Source: JAKJGA01 sp029554345
GTDB lineage: Bacteria; Spirochaetota; UBA4802; JAFGJZ01
Assembly (NCBI GenBank): GCA_035395685.1
Contig: DAOPBR010000002.1
Coordinates: 62,001 to 126,000 of the forward strand
Direction: 5' to 3'
Length of the DNA stretch: 64,000 bases
Position 1 is the first letter of the stretch, and every line of letters starts with the position of its first letter. Under the pieces are notes generated by a model. The model searched no databases, had not been told where the DNA came from, and was given only the letters and a program-made list of their open reading frames with translations. Shown piece by piece: positions 43,576-51,981 of the stretch. The position numbers and the translations under genes were made by a program.

Positions 43576-44733
43576 ATGAAGAAAGTTGATCTATTGTATA
43601 TTTCACCCGGTTCCAGTTTTGTTAATCCGCTTTTTTCTGAAGACGGAAAAAAGGTGCTTGAAGCAAGGATTGCAATCACCAAGGAGATGATTGAAAGCTT
43701 TCAGGCAAAATACGGAAAATATCTCTATTACGATTCTTCAAACGAAAAGGTAAAGATTCCGCATTACCGCGTCAATATTGTTTACAATAACGCAAAAACA
43801 ATTCTGGATGAAGTTGAAAAAACGAATAAGCTCAGCAAAACAGGCTATCGTGCAGCCGAACAGGTAGTTGACGAAGTTCTTTCGGAGCTCAATTCAATTG
43901 AGATAGAAGAAATTGACTTATTGAAAGAACTCAGCTCTTTTGATGATTATATTTATAACCATTCCGTTAACGTCGGATTCATGACAGCGGTGCTTGCCAA
44001 GCGCATGAAAAAATTCAATGAAGACGAACTTCGCTCCATAACGCTTTCGGCATATCTTCACGATATCGGGCATAAGCAGATAGACAAACAATTACTCAAC
44101 AAAGAAGGGGCATTCAACGTCTCTGAATTTCAAAAGGTAAAACGCCATCCCCAGCTAGGCTATGAGATGATAAAAAACGTAAACAATACCGACCCTATCA
44201 TTCAGCAGGGAGTTTTGTTTCATCATGAGAAATTCAACAACAACGGCTATTATCAGCTCCCGTATGAAAATCTTCCGGTTTTTCCGAAACTGATTTCAAT
44301 CTGCGATATTTATGACGCGCTAACTACGGTTAGGCCGTTCCGGAAAGAATCTTTCACGTCAATTCAAGCCGTTCACGCAATAATAAACAGCATTGATACG
44401 ATATTCGATTACGAACTCGTTTCTGATTTTATAAGCATAATGCCTTCTCTTCTTAACTGTACGGAAGATATTTTCAAAAAAAACGACATCTGCGCACTCA
44501 ATTCGGAAGAACTCGCTCTTATTGATTCATACAATCCGGAGAAAATTCTTCATCCTGAAGTACGTGTTTTCTGCAAATTTAAAAGAGTTCAGGGAAAGAT
44601 CGCGGCAAGTTATTATTCTGAAACAAAACCGGTAAAACTTTCAGATGACGGAATACATATCGTCAAAGTAATAAACAATGCAAATCAGCTTGATTCAATA
44701 CGGCTCGCATTGAAAGAAAAAAAGCTTATTTGA
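43576..44733 (+). CDS. HD-GYP domain protein (putative c-di-GMP phosphodiesterase, altered GYP motif)
   Basis: 385 residues. The N-terminal 120 residues are not assigned. The HD-GYP domain has HSVNVGFMTAVLAKR, AYLHDIGHKQIDKQLL (HD dyad), KRHPQLGYEMI, HHEKFNNNGYYQLP and ICDIYDALTTVRPFR. The consensus HHExxDGxGYP reads HHEKFNNNGYY, so the GYP Pro and the Asp-Gly are lost while the metal-binding His residues remain. It may hydrolyse c-di-GMP poorly or act as a receptor. Promoters of two types lie upstream. Confidence 0.85.
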   Translation: MKKVDLLYISPGSSFVNPLFSEDGKKVLEARIAITKEMIESFQAKYGKYLYYDSSNEKVKIPHYRVNIVYNNAKTILDEVEKTNKLSKTGYRAAEQVVDEVLSELNSIEIEEIDLLKELSSFDDYIYNHSVNVGFMTAVLAKRMKKFNEDELRSITLSAYLHDIGHKQIDKQLLNKEGAFNVSEFQKVKRHPQLGYEMIKNVNNTDPIIQQGVLFHHEKFNNNGYYQLPYENLPVFPKLISICDIYDALTTVRPFRKESFTSIQAVHAIINSIDTIFDYELVSDFISIMPSLLNCTEDIFKKNDICALNSEELALIDSYNPEKILHPEVRVFCKFKRVQGKIAASYYSETKPVKLSDDGIHIVKVINNANQLDSIRLALKEKKLI

Positions 44734-44761
44734 ATTATAACAAAATTCCGGGAATCGGCTC

Positions 44762-45595
44762 TCATCCGAAAATTGAAAAAATTTCGTTTCGGATGTTTTT
44801 TATTTCTTCAAAAACAACCTTTTCGTTTTCAACCGCAAGAGAAAGCGCTTTTTCTGCCGAGGCAGACTCGGCAAATAATACCATTTTACGCTGAGAGGAA
44901 ATCATAATTTCAACATCCGGGCATTTCAATTTGATGATGGATTTTATGCGGCTTAAAAGAAATATTGATTCAGGAAGTTTCTCCGAATCAGAAAGAGATA
45001 TAAGAAAAATCTTATCATAATAATCAGTAAGATGAATCATAATTTTTGAGAGAGCCGAAAAATCCAATTCATAAGTTCTGGATTTAATTTTCCGTATAAG
45101 CACATCAACTGCAGCAAGTTTGCTGAAATCACTGCCGGAGGACACAACAAAAGGCGGAAAGTATTCATTATCAAATAATTCCGTAAAATCAGAAAAAGGT
45201 AATATTTTTAAAACTGAACCTGAAAATGGATATTCAAAAGGCTTTTTTTTGCGAAGTTTGCGGAAAAAATCCTTAGTAGGGATAATCGATTTAGAAGAAT
45301 TCGAAGAATAGAGCGACTTTTCACAATCATAGCAGTATATTTCAGCAGACGCATGGGATTCTTCCAAAAAAAAACGAAATTCCATGCCATCAATATAATC
45401 CGAATTCAAATACGGCCTATTCAACGCTCGGTAAAAAATATTTGATGCAGAATATAAGGGGTCCGGTTTTTTTACGGAATCTTCGGAATGAACTTCCCTT
45501 GTGACTTTTGAAATAAGCCCCTTCAGCTCTGAACTGAAAGCCTTTTGCCTGATGCGGCTTAAATCTTCATCGGTAAAAGAATTTTCTTCAGTCAT
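44762..45595 (-). CDS. Unrecognised cytoplasmic protein
   Basis: 277 residues from the ATG at 45595 (MTEENSFTDEDLSRIRQ); a longer in-frame reading to 45676 would run through the terminator hairpin upstream, so it is rejected. No family is recognised. The protein has a CysxxCys pair (YCYDCEKSLYS), no signal peptide, and several alpha/beta segments ending in a helical tail. It converges on the HD-GYP gene with 28 bases between stops. Confidence 0.55.
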   Translation of the reverse strand: MTEENSFTDEDLSRIRQKAFSSELKGLISKVTREVHSEDSVKKPDPLYSASNIFYRALNRPYLNSDYIDGMEFRFFLEESHASAEIYCYDCEKSLYSSNSSKSIIPTKDFFRKLRKKKPFEYPFSGSVLKILPFSDFTELFDNEYFPPFVVSSGSDFSKLAAVDVLIRKIKSRTYELDFSALSKIMIHLTDYYDKIFLISLSDSEKLPESIFLLSRIKSIIKLKCPDVEIMISSQRKMVLFAESASAEKALSLAVENEKVVFEEIKNIRNEIFSIFG

Positions 45596-45611
45596 TCGTT
45601 TCCGCCGTAAT

Positions 45612-45640
45612 ACAAAAAAATCGCGCGCGGTAAAACGCGC
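45612..45640 (-). terminator. GC-rich hairpin with T-run upstream of the 45595 start
   Basis: A 7-bp GCGCGCG stem with a six-base loop and seven T on the minus strand. It ends transcription 16 bases before the start codon of the next gene, so it is either the end of the upstream transcript or an attenuator. Confidence 0.6.
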
Positions 45641-45728
45641 GCACGAAACTGATAACACTTTTTCACAATCAGTCAATCAATTATTTATCAGCTGTTAGTT
45701 GTTAATCTCAATATTAAAACCTACTCAC

Positions 45729-45769
45729 AAGTTTAGTTTGAAACACGGATATTTTTTCAAGCTAAACTT
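45729..45769 (-). terminator. Hairpin after the deacetylase gene
   Basis: AAGTTTAG/CTAAACTT arms extended by TTTGAAA/TTTCAAG lie 28 bases past the deacetylase stop. Confidence 0.5.
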
Positions 45770-45796
45770 TTAATATCAGAAAGAATCGAATCAAAT

Positions 45797-46747
45797 CTAA
45801 TGTGCAAGAGTAAGCGAACCTGCATCTAAAGAGACTTCATAATATCCATGACCGTCCCATTCCAAAAGCTTGTCATTTTGATAGAGAGTACCGCCGTCAA
45901 CCGTAACCCTTAAATATTTTCCTGGAGGGAAATGATCCGGCAAAGTCCAATTCCACGTAGTAGTATTACCGGAAAAAACCGGCGTAACAGAGGATAATAT
46001 TTTCTGAGCACGCCAATATGCTCCGATGTTGGTCACAGTATCAATCCAAATATCGCCTAATGATTTAGCATACACAACGCCGGCCGCAAACTGATCATAA
46101 TTCACAGGCTGATATGCACCATCATTGCCTCCTGTAAAACCATGCACAAGAATAATTCTCCAGCCTTTGACACTACGAGCTGAATCGACAACAAAATCCA
46201 TTCGTGAAGTTGAATGAATATCACATTTAAGATTATAAGGGTCTGTGCTGTCATTAGGCAAAATATTTCCGCCTGAAACACCGCGACCGATAAAAAAACG
46301 CGTCTTCGCTAATGGAATGTATGAAGTATCACCATAGGGATACGCTATAGAATAAACATCAGTACCAAATGTATTTTGAATGAAATCAGTCGCAATATCG
46401 ATATTTGCCGCTGAAACAGTTGTGTGATCATTAGTATGATTACCAATCTCATGTCCATCTTTGACAATCTTAGACCAAAGTGCTGCCAAATCCACAGGTT
46501 TCATGGTTATCCGATTTGTTTGTATGTAAAATGTCATAGGAATACCAAGTGCCTGCAATTCAGCATAATTATCTAATTGGGATGAAGTACTGTCATCAAA
46601 TGTATACGAAACAGCCCCCGTAAATCCTGCCCAATTGAGTACCTTTAAATTACCCGGAATGCCTGATGGAACCGGAAGATTATTCACTCCCGGAGGAATC
46701 GGAAGACTGGATATAATATTTAATTTTACCATATAAGTTTTATTCAA
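45797..46747 (-). pseudogene. Polysaccharide deacetylase, probably 5'-truncated or frameshifted
   Basis: The NodB/CE4 fold is clear: FTGAVSYTFDDSTSSQ with the catalytic/metal Asp pair, GHEIGNHTNDH with the His ligands, and a C-terminal beta-domain of about 60 residues. The enzyme would deacetylate a GlcNAc polymer. Yet the only start is a TTG at 46747 with no ribosome site and no signal peptide. In the preceding frame a 31-codon stretch (46744-46839) ends SYIAMAEDG-stop. Adding one G at the junction would join it as DGWNKTYMVKL. A lost base, by mutation or sequencing error, therefore seems likely. Confidence 0.6.
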
Positions 46748-46862
46748 CCATCTTCTGCCATCGCAATATATGAAACAGGACTTGCAGACTTATTAGAATT
46801 TACCCAGCTCTGTTGACACACCCCAAGAATCGACACCGTCTAGTTCTGATCGGCATAGTCAA

Positions 46863-47000
46863 TCACCTGGTTCGTGCGATACGAAATCCGATTATGACTT
46901 CAGTGGACAAAGATGACGGAAGCAATTGCGTCAAACCGATCGCCAGATCCTCATCAGCGCTCAGATAATTTCCTCCGCGGTATTCGCGGCATGTAGCTGA
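46863..47000 (-). pseudogene. Remnant of a formylglycine-generating-enzyme (SUMF1/FGE-sulfatase) domain
   Basis: After a stop codon next to the DUF2167 gene, 45 codons encode the C-terminal end of an FGE-like domain. YRGGNYLSADEDLAI is followed by LPSSLSTEVIIGFRIARTR and TGA. This matches the family ending RGGSW...RxxxxP...IGFRxAR. No upstream part of the gene remains; the preceding DNA belongs to the DUF2167 gene. It is a leftover of a deleted gene. Confidence 0.7.
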
Positions 47001-47005
47001 TTAAA

Positions 47006-47872
47006 TTACTTTTTGCTGAAAAAGAATTTTTTGACAAATCCGGCAGCCGCAATCAGACCTATTATGATAAATTTCTTGGCGGCGAGAATGCCTACCCACA
47101 GACTTTTCAAAAGACCCGTCTTCGCTGCTGCCGCGGCTCCCCCGGCAATAAGTGCGGCGATTCCGAACTCTGCCACCCTGTCCTTTCCGGGAACATATTC
47201 TGCATAACGGTTACCATCCGAGAAGTTTACCGATGCAAGTAGCGGAGCCGATTTAGACTCTATGTCTTTCAGCTGTTTCATTCCCGAAACGGCATTAAGA
47301 ACAAGGACTCCTTTGCGTCCTAAAATTCTGAAGTTATAATTGAGAGTGTTTTCATTGCTACCTTCGAACTTAAGTTCCTTCGCCCAGAATAGTTTATGCG
47401 ATGCTTTGTCATAATGCGGCGGAGTCGCCCAGCCGACAAGCTCGATCGAACTGTATCCGGCTTTCTTCCGTTCGGGATTAGATTCTTTTATCTCCTCCTT
47501 CATCGTAGAGAGAAGTTCATCATAGTCAATCTTGTCCGCATCATCGTCCTTGACGAATCCGGAGTCCTCATAGGTAATAACGATCCCCCAACTGTCATCC
47601 GCTATCGGATTCATATTTGATGGAAAAATCATTCCGAGAACACCGTCAGCGGATCCCTCGGGATTTCCCCAAAGATCTTCGATTACCGTCTTGCTCTGTT
47701 TCGGATCGAGATACCTGAAATCGCCGGGAAGATTCATTACAGCTATATTGTCGCCGATTTCGATTTTACCTGTTTTCCATTTGAATGACGGCGCCTGATC
47801 CGCCGCGAAAATATGAACAGCACCAACGACTAACGCGATCGCTGCAAAAAAGTATAACGATTTTATTTTCAC
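47006..47872 (-). CDS. DUF2167 membrane protein
   Basis: 288 residues. A signal peptide (about 1-23) is followed by the DUF2167 region: KTGKIEIGDNIAVMNLPGDF, DDSWGIVITYEDSGFVKDDD and GWATPPHYDKASHKLFWAKE. The C terminus has hydrophobic helices (IIIGLIAAAGFVKKFFFSKK). Function is unknown; family members are envelope proteins. It lies in the same direction as the rhomboid gene 21 bases upstream. Confidence 0.85.
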   Translation of the reverse strand: MKIKSLYFFAAIALVVGAVHIFAADQAPSFKWKTGKIEIGDNIAVMNLPGDFRYLDPKQSKTVIEDLWGNPEGSADGVLGMIFPSNMNPIADDSWGIVITYEDSGFVKDDDADKIDYDELLSTMKEEIKESNPERKKAGYSSIELVGWATPPHYDKASHKLFWAKELKFEGSNENTLNYNFRILGRKGVLVLNAVSGMKQLKDIESKSAPLLASVNFSDGNRYAEYVPGKDRVAEFGIAALIAGGAAAAAKTGLLKSLWVGILAAKKFIIIGLIAAAGFVKKFFFSKK

Positions 47873-47893
47873 TTGTTTTCTCCTTTTGCCTGA

Positions 47894-48508
47894 TTAAATG
47901 AAACCCTGAATGCGCTCAACAAATCTGCCGATGACATCCGGATCAAACGCAACAGTTATAAGGAATCCCGTGAGAGAGCCCCAGAAGTGAGCGGAATGAT
48001 TTATGTTATCCCCCTGACGTCTCGACGCGTAGATGCAATATCCGAGATATAGAAAAGCGTATATGAAAGCGGGGATGCCGATAGGAATAAACATAATATA
48101 AATCCGTGAAAGCGGATCGTATAGGATATATCCGAACACGACACCGCTGACCGCTCCCGAAGCGCCGAGTGACGCATATCGCGGATTGTTTTTGTTCTTC
48201 AGATATGATGGAATGCTTGCAATTATCATGCTCGCGAAATAAAGAACCGCAAATTTAGCCGGTCCCATTATATTTTCGAGAGGAAAGGCGAAAAAGAAGA
48301 AAGTAAACATGTTAAAGAAGAGATGCTGATAATCCGCATGAATAAATCCGCTCGTTATAAAGGTCCGGTATGACCCGCTGCGGCTGATATCATAAGGAGT
48401 CAGCAGCCATTTCCGCATGAGATGTTCGTGTTTGAACGCGAGAATGCTCATAACTATGCTGACTGCGAGAATGGAAAGAGGAACCGGATTAGGAATCATA
48501 TCAAACAT
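47894..48508 (-). CDS. Rhomboid-family intramembrane serine protease
   Basis: About 204 residues with six membrane helices. The catalytic Ser is in LGASGAVSGVVFGY (GxSG) and the His in NHSAHFWGSLTGFL. SGFIHADYQHLFFNMFTF is the helix-2 motif. It cleaves membrane proteins inside the bilayer. The ATG at 48508 has AGGAG upstream; an earlier in-frame ATG at 48544 lacks one. Confidence 0.88.
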   Translation of the reverse strand: MFDMIPNPVPLSILAVSIVMSILAFKHEHLMRKWLLTPYDISRSGSYRTFITSGFIHADYQHLFFNMFTFFFFAFPLENIMGPAKFAVLYFASMIIASIPSYLKNKNNPRYASLGASGAVSGVVFGYILYDPLSRIYIMFIPIGIPAFIYAFLYLGYCIYASRRQGDNINHSAHFWGSLTGFLITVAFDPDVIGRFVERIQGFI

Positions 48509-48557
48509 TAGTGCTTCTCCTGAAATAAAAATGCATCGGGGCAATTAGCAACGCTGC

Positions 48558-49457
48558 TTATATTTTGTCTACCCGCGAATCAGGGCGGATAAATGGGCTG
48601 TTCACATTCTTTGAAAGAATATCATTATATGCATAAACCTTTCTGTAGGCATTTCCCCACACTTCTGACTGCCTGTATTTACGCATAATGTCAAGATCGA
48701 ACTCAGCAATGAAGACACCTTCGTCACTGCCGCATTCAAGTATGCAGTGATTTCTTGTTCCGTTTTCATCATCATTTTCACTGACAAACGCAACCCCGTC
48801 AAAAGCAATAGAATGCCCCTTATAAATCTCACCTGCATAGTTTGCCAATGCAATACCTGTCATATTTTCAAAGGCTCTTGTCATTAGTTGATTTTTACGG
48901 TTTGTCTCGATACGGCATGCGTTTGGAACTAAGATAATTTCCGCACCCTTGAGCATCAGTATACGGGCCGACTCTGGAAGCTCCCGGTCAAAACATATCA
49001 TAGCACCGATTTTAACCAGCCCTTGACTGGTATCAAGCTCATCTACGAAAAATTCATCACCAGGACGGCAGTACTTCTCTTCACAATAATCGCAGGTATG
49101 GATTTTACGGTAATTAAATTTAATTTCACCGAATCTATCAATCAGCATAAGCGAGTTCGCCGGCAGAAGATCGCTTTTTTCAAGATATGTAAAAGCAATC
49201 GACATATCTAATTCTTTTGCAAGCGAACAATATTGGCTGATCTCCGTTGAATCTCTCTCGATAGCACTCTGTTTCCACTTCAGAAGAGACGCCTCATCTG
49301 TAGGAAAAGAATAACCGACAGACCACATTTCGGGAAATAGTGCTAAATCAGCTCCAGCGTTTTTAGCTTTTCGGCAGTATTCAATTCCCTTTAGTATATT
49401 TTCATCAAAATTTGAATTTGGCTTCATCTGAAGCAATGCAACTTTCAGAATTTTCAT
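48558..49457 (-). CDS. Carbon-nitrogen hydrolase (nitrilase superfamily)
   Basis: 299 residues. The Glu-Lys-Cys triad is visible: LFPEMWSVGYSF (Glu), FNYRKIHTCD (Lys) and IGAMICFDRELPESAR (Cys). The enzyme hydrolyses an amide or nitrile-type carbon-nitrogen bond in the cytoplasm; the substrate cannot be told. It is 49 bases upstream of the rhomboid gene on the same strand. Confidence 0.88.
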   Translation of the reverse strand: MKILKVALLQMKPNSNFDENILKGIEYCRKAKNAGADLALFPEMWSVGYSFPTDEASLLKWKQSAIERDSTEISQYCSLAKELDMSIAFTYLEKSDLLPANSLMLIDRFGEIKFNYRKIHTCDYCEEKYCRPGDEFFVDELDTSQGLVKIGAMICFDRELPESARILMLKGAEIILVPNACRIETNRKNQLMTRAFENMTGIALANYAGEIYKGHSIAFDGVAFVSENDDENGTRNHCILECGSDEGVFIAEFDLDIMRKYRQSEVWGNAYRKVYAYNDILSKNVNSPFIRPDSRVDKI

Positions 49458-49825
49458 TTAAAAAACCTTTTGTCCGAACATATAGCTACAATTATATTCA
49501 GAAACATCCTGAATTTATAAAGAGGTCAATTAAAATTTACTGGTGGGCAAGCAAATACTTAGAACTCGCATTGAGTTCTACTATTCTGTTAATCAGATAA
49601 TTGGAAACTTAGCTTATATTATTTCAATCATATGACACACTTTCCGCCTCTTGTGCCTTTTTCACACAGATGATGAGAACAAATAAACCGTCTTAATCTT
49701 TTTAGATACTTGAACACATCTCCGGTTTTCATCATATTTCCCATTCACAAAACAGAACGAAGCATCTTTCACCGACTAATTGAAATTTCTTTCTGCTGCT
49801 GGCAGATATTCCATCAGGCAGTTCT
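49458..49825. other. Intergenic region of 368 bases with little coding evidence
   Basis: It holds an AGAACTC/GAGTTCT hairpin near 49559-49577 and short minus-strand open stretches. No strong promoter, ribosome site or RNA signature is seen. Confidence 0.4.
49628..49744 (-). CDS. Possible 38-residue protein
   Basis: An ATG at 49744 opens a short frame ending in TGA at 49628. The peptide is basic with ICSHHLCEKGTRGGKCV, a possible Cys/His metal-binding pattern. No ribosome site supports it. It may instead be a decayed gene end. Confidence 0.2.
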   Translation of the reverse strand: MGNMMKTGDVFKYLKRLRRFICSHHLCEKGTRGGKCVI

Positions 49826-50944
49826 TCAACCAGCAAAATCTTTTACCATCATTTCTAATTCGTCAGGAATTGCAATCTGCTGAGGACAGTGGCTGACACA
49901 GACACCGCATCTTGTGCACTTATCGGCACGAACCGGGGCATCAATCCATTGCCATGCACCGCGGGCAGTTTCACTCTTGCCGAACATATACAATTCATTC
50001 CAAACCTTGAAATTACGGGGAATATCGACACCGGAAGGGCACGGCATGCAATACGCGCACTGCGTGCATCCGATACGGGTATTCTGGCGGTAAAGTTCTT
50101 CTGTTTTATCAATCAGCGCCAGTTCTTCGGATGTAAAGCAATCAGGTCCGTTTGAGCCGGCAATCGCGAGATTTTCAACCAGCTGCTCCATAGTACTCAT
50201 ACCGCTTAGAACAACACCGATGTCCTTATGGCTGAATATCCATCCGAGAGCCCACTCTACCGCCGACCGCTGTTTTCCGGCACTCTTCCACAGCTCTTTT
50301 ACCGTTTCAGGAAGAGGCTCTACAAGATTTCCGCCGCGAAGAGGTTCCATTATAATTATATCAATATTCTTTGAACGTGCATAATTCAGCCCGTCGAGAC
50401 CGGCCTGCTCTTTTCTGTCCAGATAGTTATACTGAATCTGACAGAATTCCCAGTTATATGCATCAACAATATCTATAAATACCGGATGAGCATCGTGAAA
50501 CGAAAAACCGAAATGCTTGATTTTACCTTTTTTTACCATTTTTTCGCAGAAATCAATCGCGTTATGCTTCTTACATGTTGCCCATGTCCCGCTATTAAGG
50601 GCATGCAGCAGATAAAAGTCAATGCAGTCCACCTGAAGATTTTCAAGCTGTTTGTCGAGATAATATTCGAAGTCTTCATCCTTCTGAATAAGCCAAACCG
50701 GAGATTTTGTTGCGATAAAGCTCTTTTCCCGATACCCGCCTTTGAAGGCCTTTGCAACAAGATCCTCACTGGTACCGTTATGATAAACCCAGGCGGTATC
50801 AACATAGTTGATTCCGGAGTCAATCGCATGATGAATCATCCGTATTGACTCTTTTTCATCTATTTGTCCTCCGATCTGCGGCAGACGCATTGCGCCGAAA
50901 CCGAGCTGTGATACTTTTTCTCCGGCAAGTGTACGGTATATCAT
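49826..50944 (-). CDS. Aldo/keto reductase with C-terminal [4Fe-4S] domain
   Basis: 372 residues. AKR barrel: LGFGAMRLPQIG, NYVDTAWVYHNGTSEDL (Asp and Tyr of the active site), ATKSPVW (Lys), and DCIDFYLLHALN. The C-terminal 90 residues hold ferredoxin-like motifs CTQCAYCMPCPSGVDIPR and CTRCGVCVSHCPQQI. This subtype reduces carbonyl compounds using NAD(P)H with an extra electron path. AGGAGAG precedes the ATG and lies inside the end of the small ORF upstream. Confidence 0.92.
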   Translation of the reverse strand: MIYRTLAGEKVSQLGFGAMRLPQIGGQIDEKESIRMIHHAIDSGINYVDTAWVYHNGTSEDLVAKAFKGGYREKSFIATKSPVWLIQKDEDFEYYLDKQLENLQVDCIDFYLLHALNSGTWATCKKHNAIDFCEKMVKKGKIKHFGFSFHDAHPVFIDIVDAYNWEFCQIQYNYLDRKEQAGLDGLNYARSKNIDIIIMEPLRGGNLVEPLPETVKELWKSAGKQRSAVEWALGWIFSHKDIGVVLSGMSTMEQLVENLAIAGSNGPDCFTSEELALIDKTEELYRQNTRIGCTQCAYCMPCPSGVDIPRNFKVWNELYMFGKSETARGAWQWIDAPVRADKCTRCGVCVSHCPQQIAIPDELEMMVKDFAG

Positions 50945-50946
50945 TG

Positions 50947-51108
50947 TTAATCTCTCCTGTTTTTACATATGGCTGCAATAAAGCTAAGCGTAAGATACCC
51001 GCCTGTGATCATGATGATCATCCTAGTTAATCCTAAGCGCAGCGCACCGATTGCTCTCGAAATGCTGCCTGAAAGCAGAACTTCGGAAATTGAACCTGAT
51101 TGCTGCAT
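50947..51108 (-). CDS. Small membrane protein, 53 residues
   Basis: An ATG at 51108 follows GAGGTGAT, a near-perfect Shine-Dalgarno five bases away. The peptide has a polar first half (MQQSGSISEVLLSGSISRA) and one hydrophobic helix (MIIMITGGYLTLSFIAAI), then KNRRD. It ends two bases before the aldo/keto reductase ATG, so the two are likely co-translated. No known family. Confidence 0.5.
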   Translation of the reverse strand: MQQSGSISEVLLSGSISRAIGALRLGLTRMIIMITGGYLTLSFIAAICKNRRD

Positions 51109-51228
51109 GATAATCACCTCTATACTTTTTTCTGCCGCGGAAAACGGTGTCAGCCCAATGAGAATGATAACAGTTTCCGCAAATATTGTACACAACTAAT
51201 ACAGCGAAGATAACACTGATGAAATAAT

Positions 51229-51660
51229 TTATAAACCGGCTTCGGCAATTGCTTCAGTTACAATACTTAAATCCGTTGTACCTCTGAATCCGCTAAATCC
51301 TATGGAAAGTTTAATTCCGTTCTTCAAAGTAACAGGCTGACCGCCTTCCCACCCGATAAAATCCGGCATATTAATTCCGTATTTGCCATGATCAAGTTTA
51401 TCTGAAAATACAAGTTTCTCATATTCGTTTGTTTTGTAACCTGTAATCCAAACTTGGTTTGCCTTTGTCCAGGCAATCTTAAATGAGTCCCTGCACCTGA
51501 TTTTATCTTCACCCCAAAGTTTCCCGTAAATCTGACCGTTTTCATCGATGATACATACAGAAACAACACCTTTTGCAATTGCATAATCTTCAGGTGTTTT
51601 CATGTGAACCGGCACAAGCTCATTCAGAGTATCGATTATTTTTTGAATTGTTGATTCCAT
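51229..51660 (-). CDS. GlcG/HbpS-like (DUF336) protein
   Basis: 143 residues. SVCIIDENGQIYGKLWGED, FKIAWTKANQVWITG and the C-terminal LSIGFSGFRGTTDLSIVTEA resemble GlcG/HbpS proteins, which bind heme or small ligands and often sit beside oxidoreductases. Function here is unknown. It is upstream of the small membrane ORF and aldo/keto reductase on the same strand. Confidence 0.6.
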   Translation of the reverse strand: MESTIQKIIDTLNELVPVHMKTPEDYAIAKGVVSVCIIDENGQIYGKLWGEDKIRCRDSFKIAWTKANQVWITGYKTNEYEKLVFSDKLDHGKYGINMPDFIGWEGGQPVTLKNGIKLSIGFSGFRGTTDLSIVTEAIAEAGL

Positions 51661-51677
51661 AAAATTATATGTTTTTA

Positions 51678-51696
51678 TCCGGGAAAATCACCCGGA
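51678..51696. promoter_or_regulatory. Hairpin upstream of the GlcG-like gene
   Basis: TCCGGG and CCCGGA arms around a seven-base loop, 18 bases before the GlcG-like start on the minus strand. Confidence 0.4.
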
Positions 51697-51790
51697 AAAA
51701 ACTGCCTCCGTAATATATTTAATGCGATACAAATGAGTCAAAAATAAGATTCATAAACTTCCTGTATAACATAATAATTAGATGGCTTTT

Positions 51791-51856
51791 ATGTCAAAGA
51801 AGAATTACTCGGCAGAAGAAAAGTTTAATACCGCAAAAGTGGCGCTGATAACATAA
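51791..51856 (+). pseudogene. Transposase-like N-terminal remnant (IS3 OrfA type)
   Basis: An ATG at 51791 opens 21 codons reading MSKKNYSAEEKFNTAKVALI and then TAA. This resembles the first residues of IS3/IS2-type OrfA transposases (xxYSAEEKFxIxxEALKG). The frame ends inside a 12-bp AT-rich inverted repeat (51853-51880). No orfB or intact ends remain. The match is short. Confidence 0.4.
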
Positions 51857-51880
51857 AATAATTATATGTAATTATTTTAT
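51853..51880. repeat. 12-bp AT-rich inverted repeat
   Basis: ATAAAATAATTA, TATG, TAATTATTTTAT, perfect. It lies at the end of the transposase-like remnant and about 100 bases before the PhnA-like gene. Confidence 0.6.
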
Positions 51881-51981
51881 TTATTACCCCAAAAAACTTC
51901 ATAATATCATGATTATACTTGAAAGCATAAGAACTCTTCCGGAAGATGTCATTAAATTTCGAAAAGACAGCGAGGATCAAT

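Noticed and set aside
50969..51199. 76-codon plus-strand frame
   Set aside because: It is antisense to the small membrane ORF, which has a strong ribosome site, and has none of its own.
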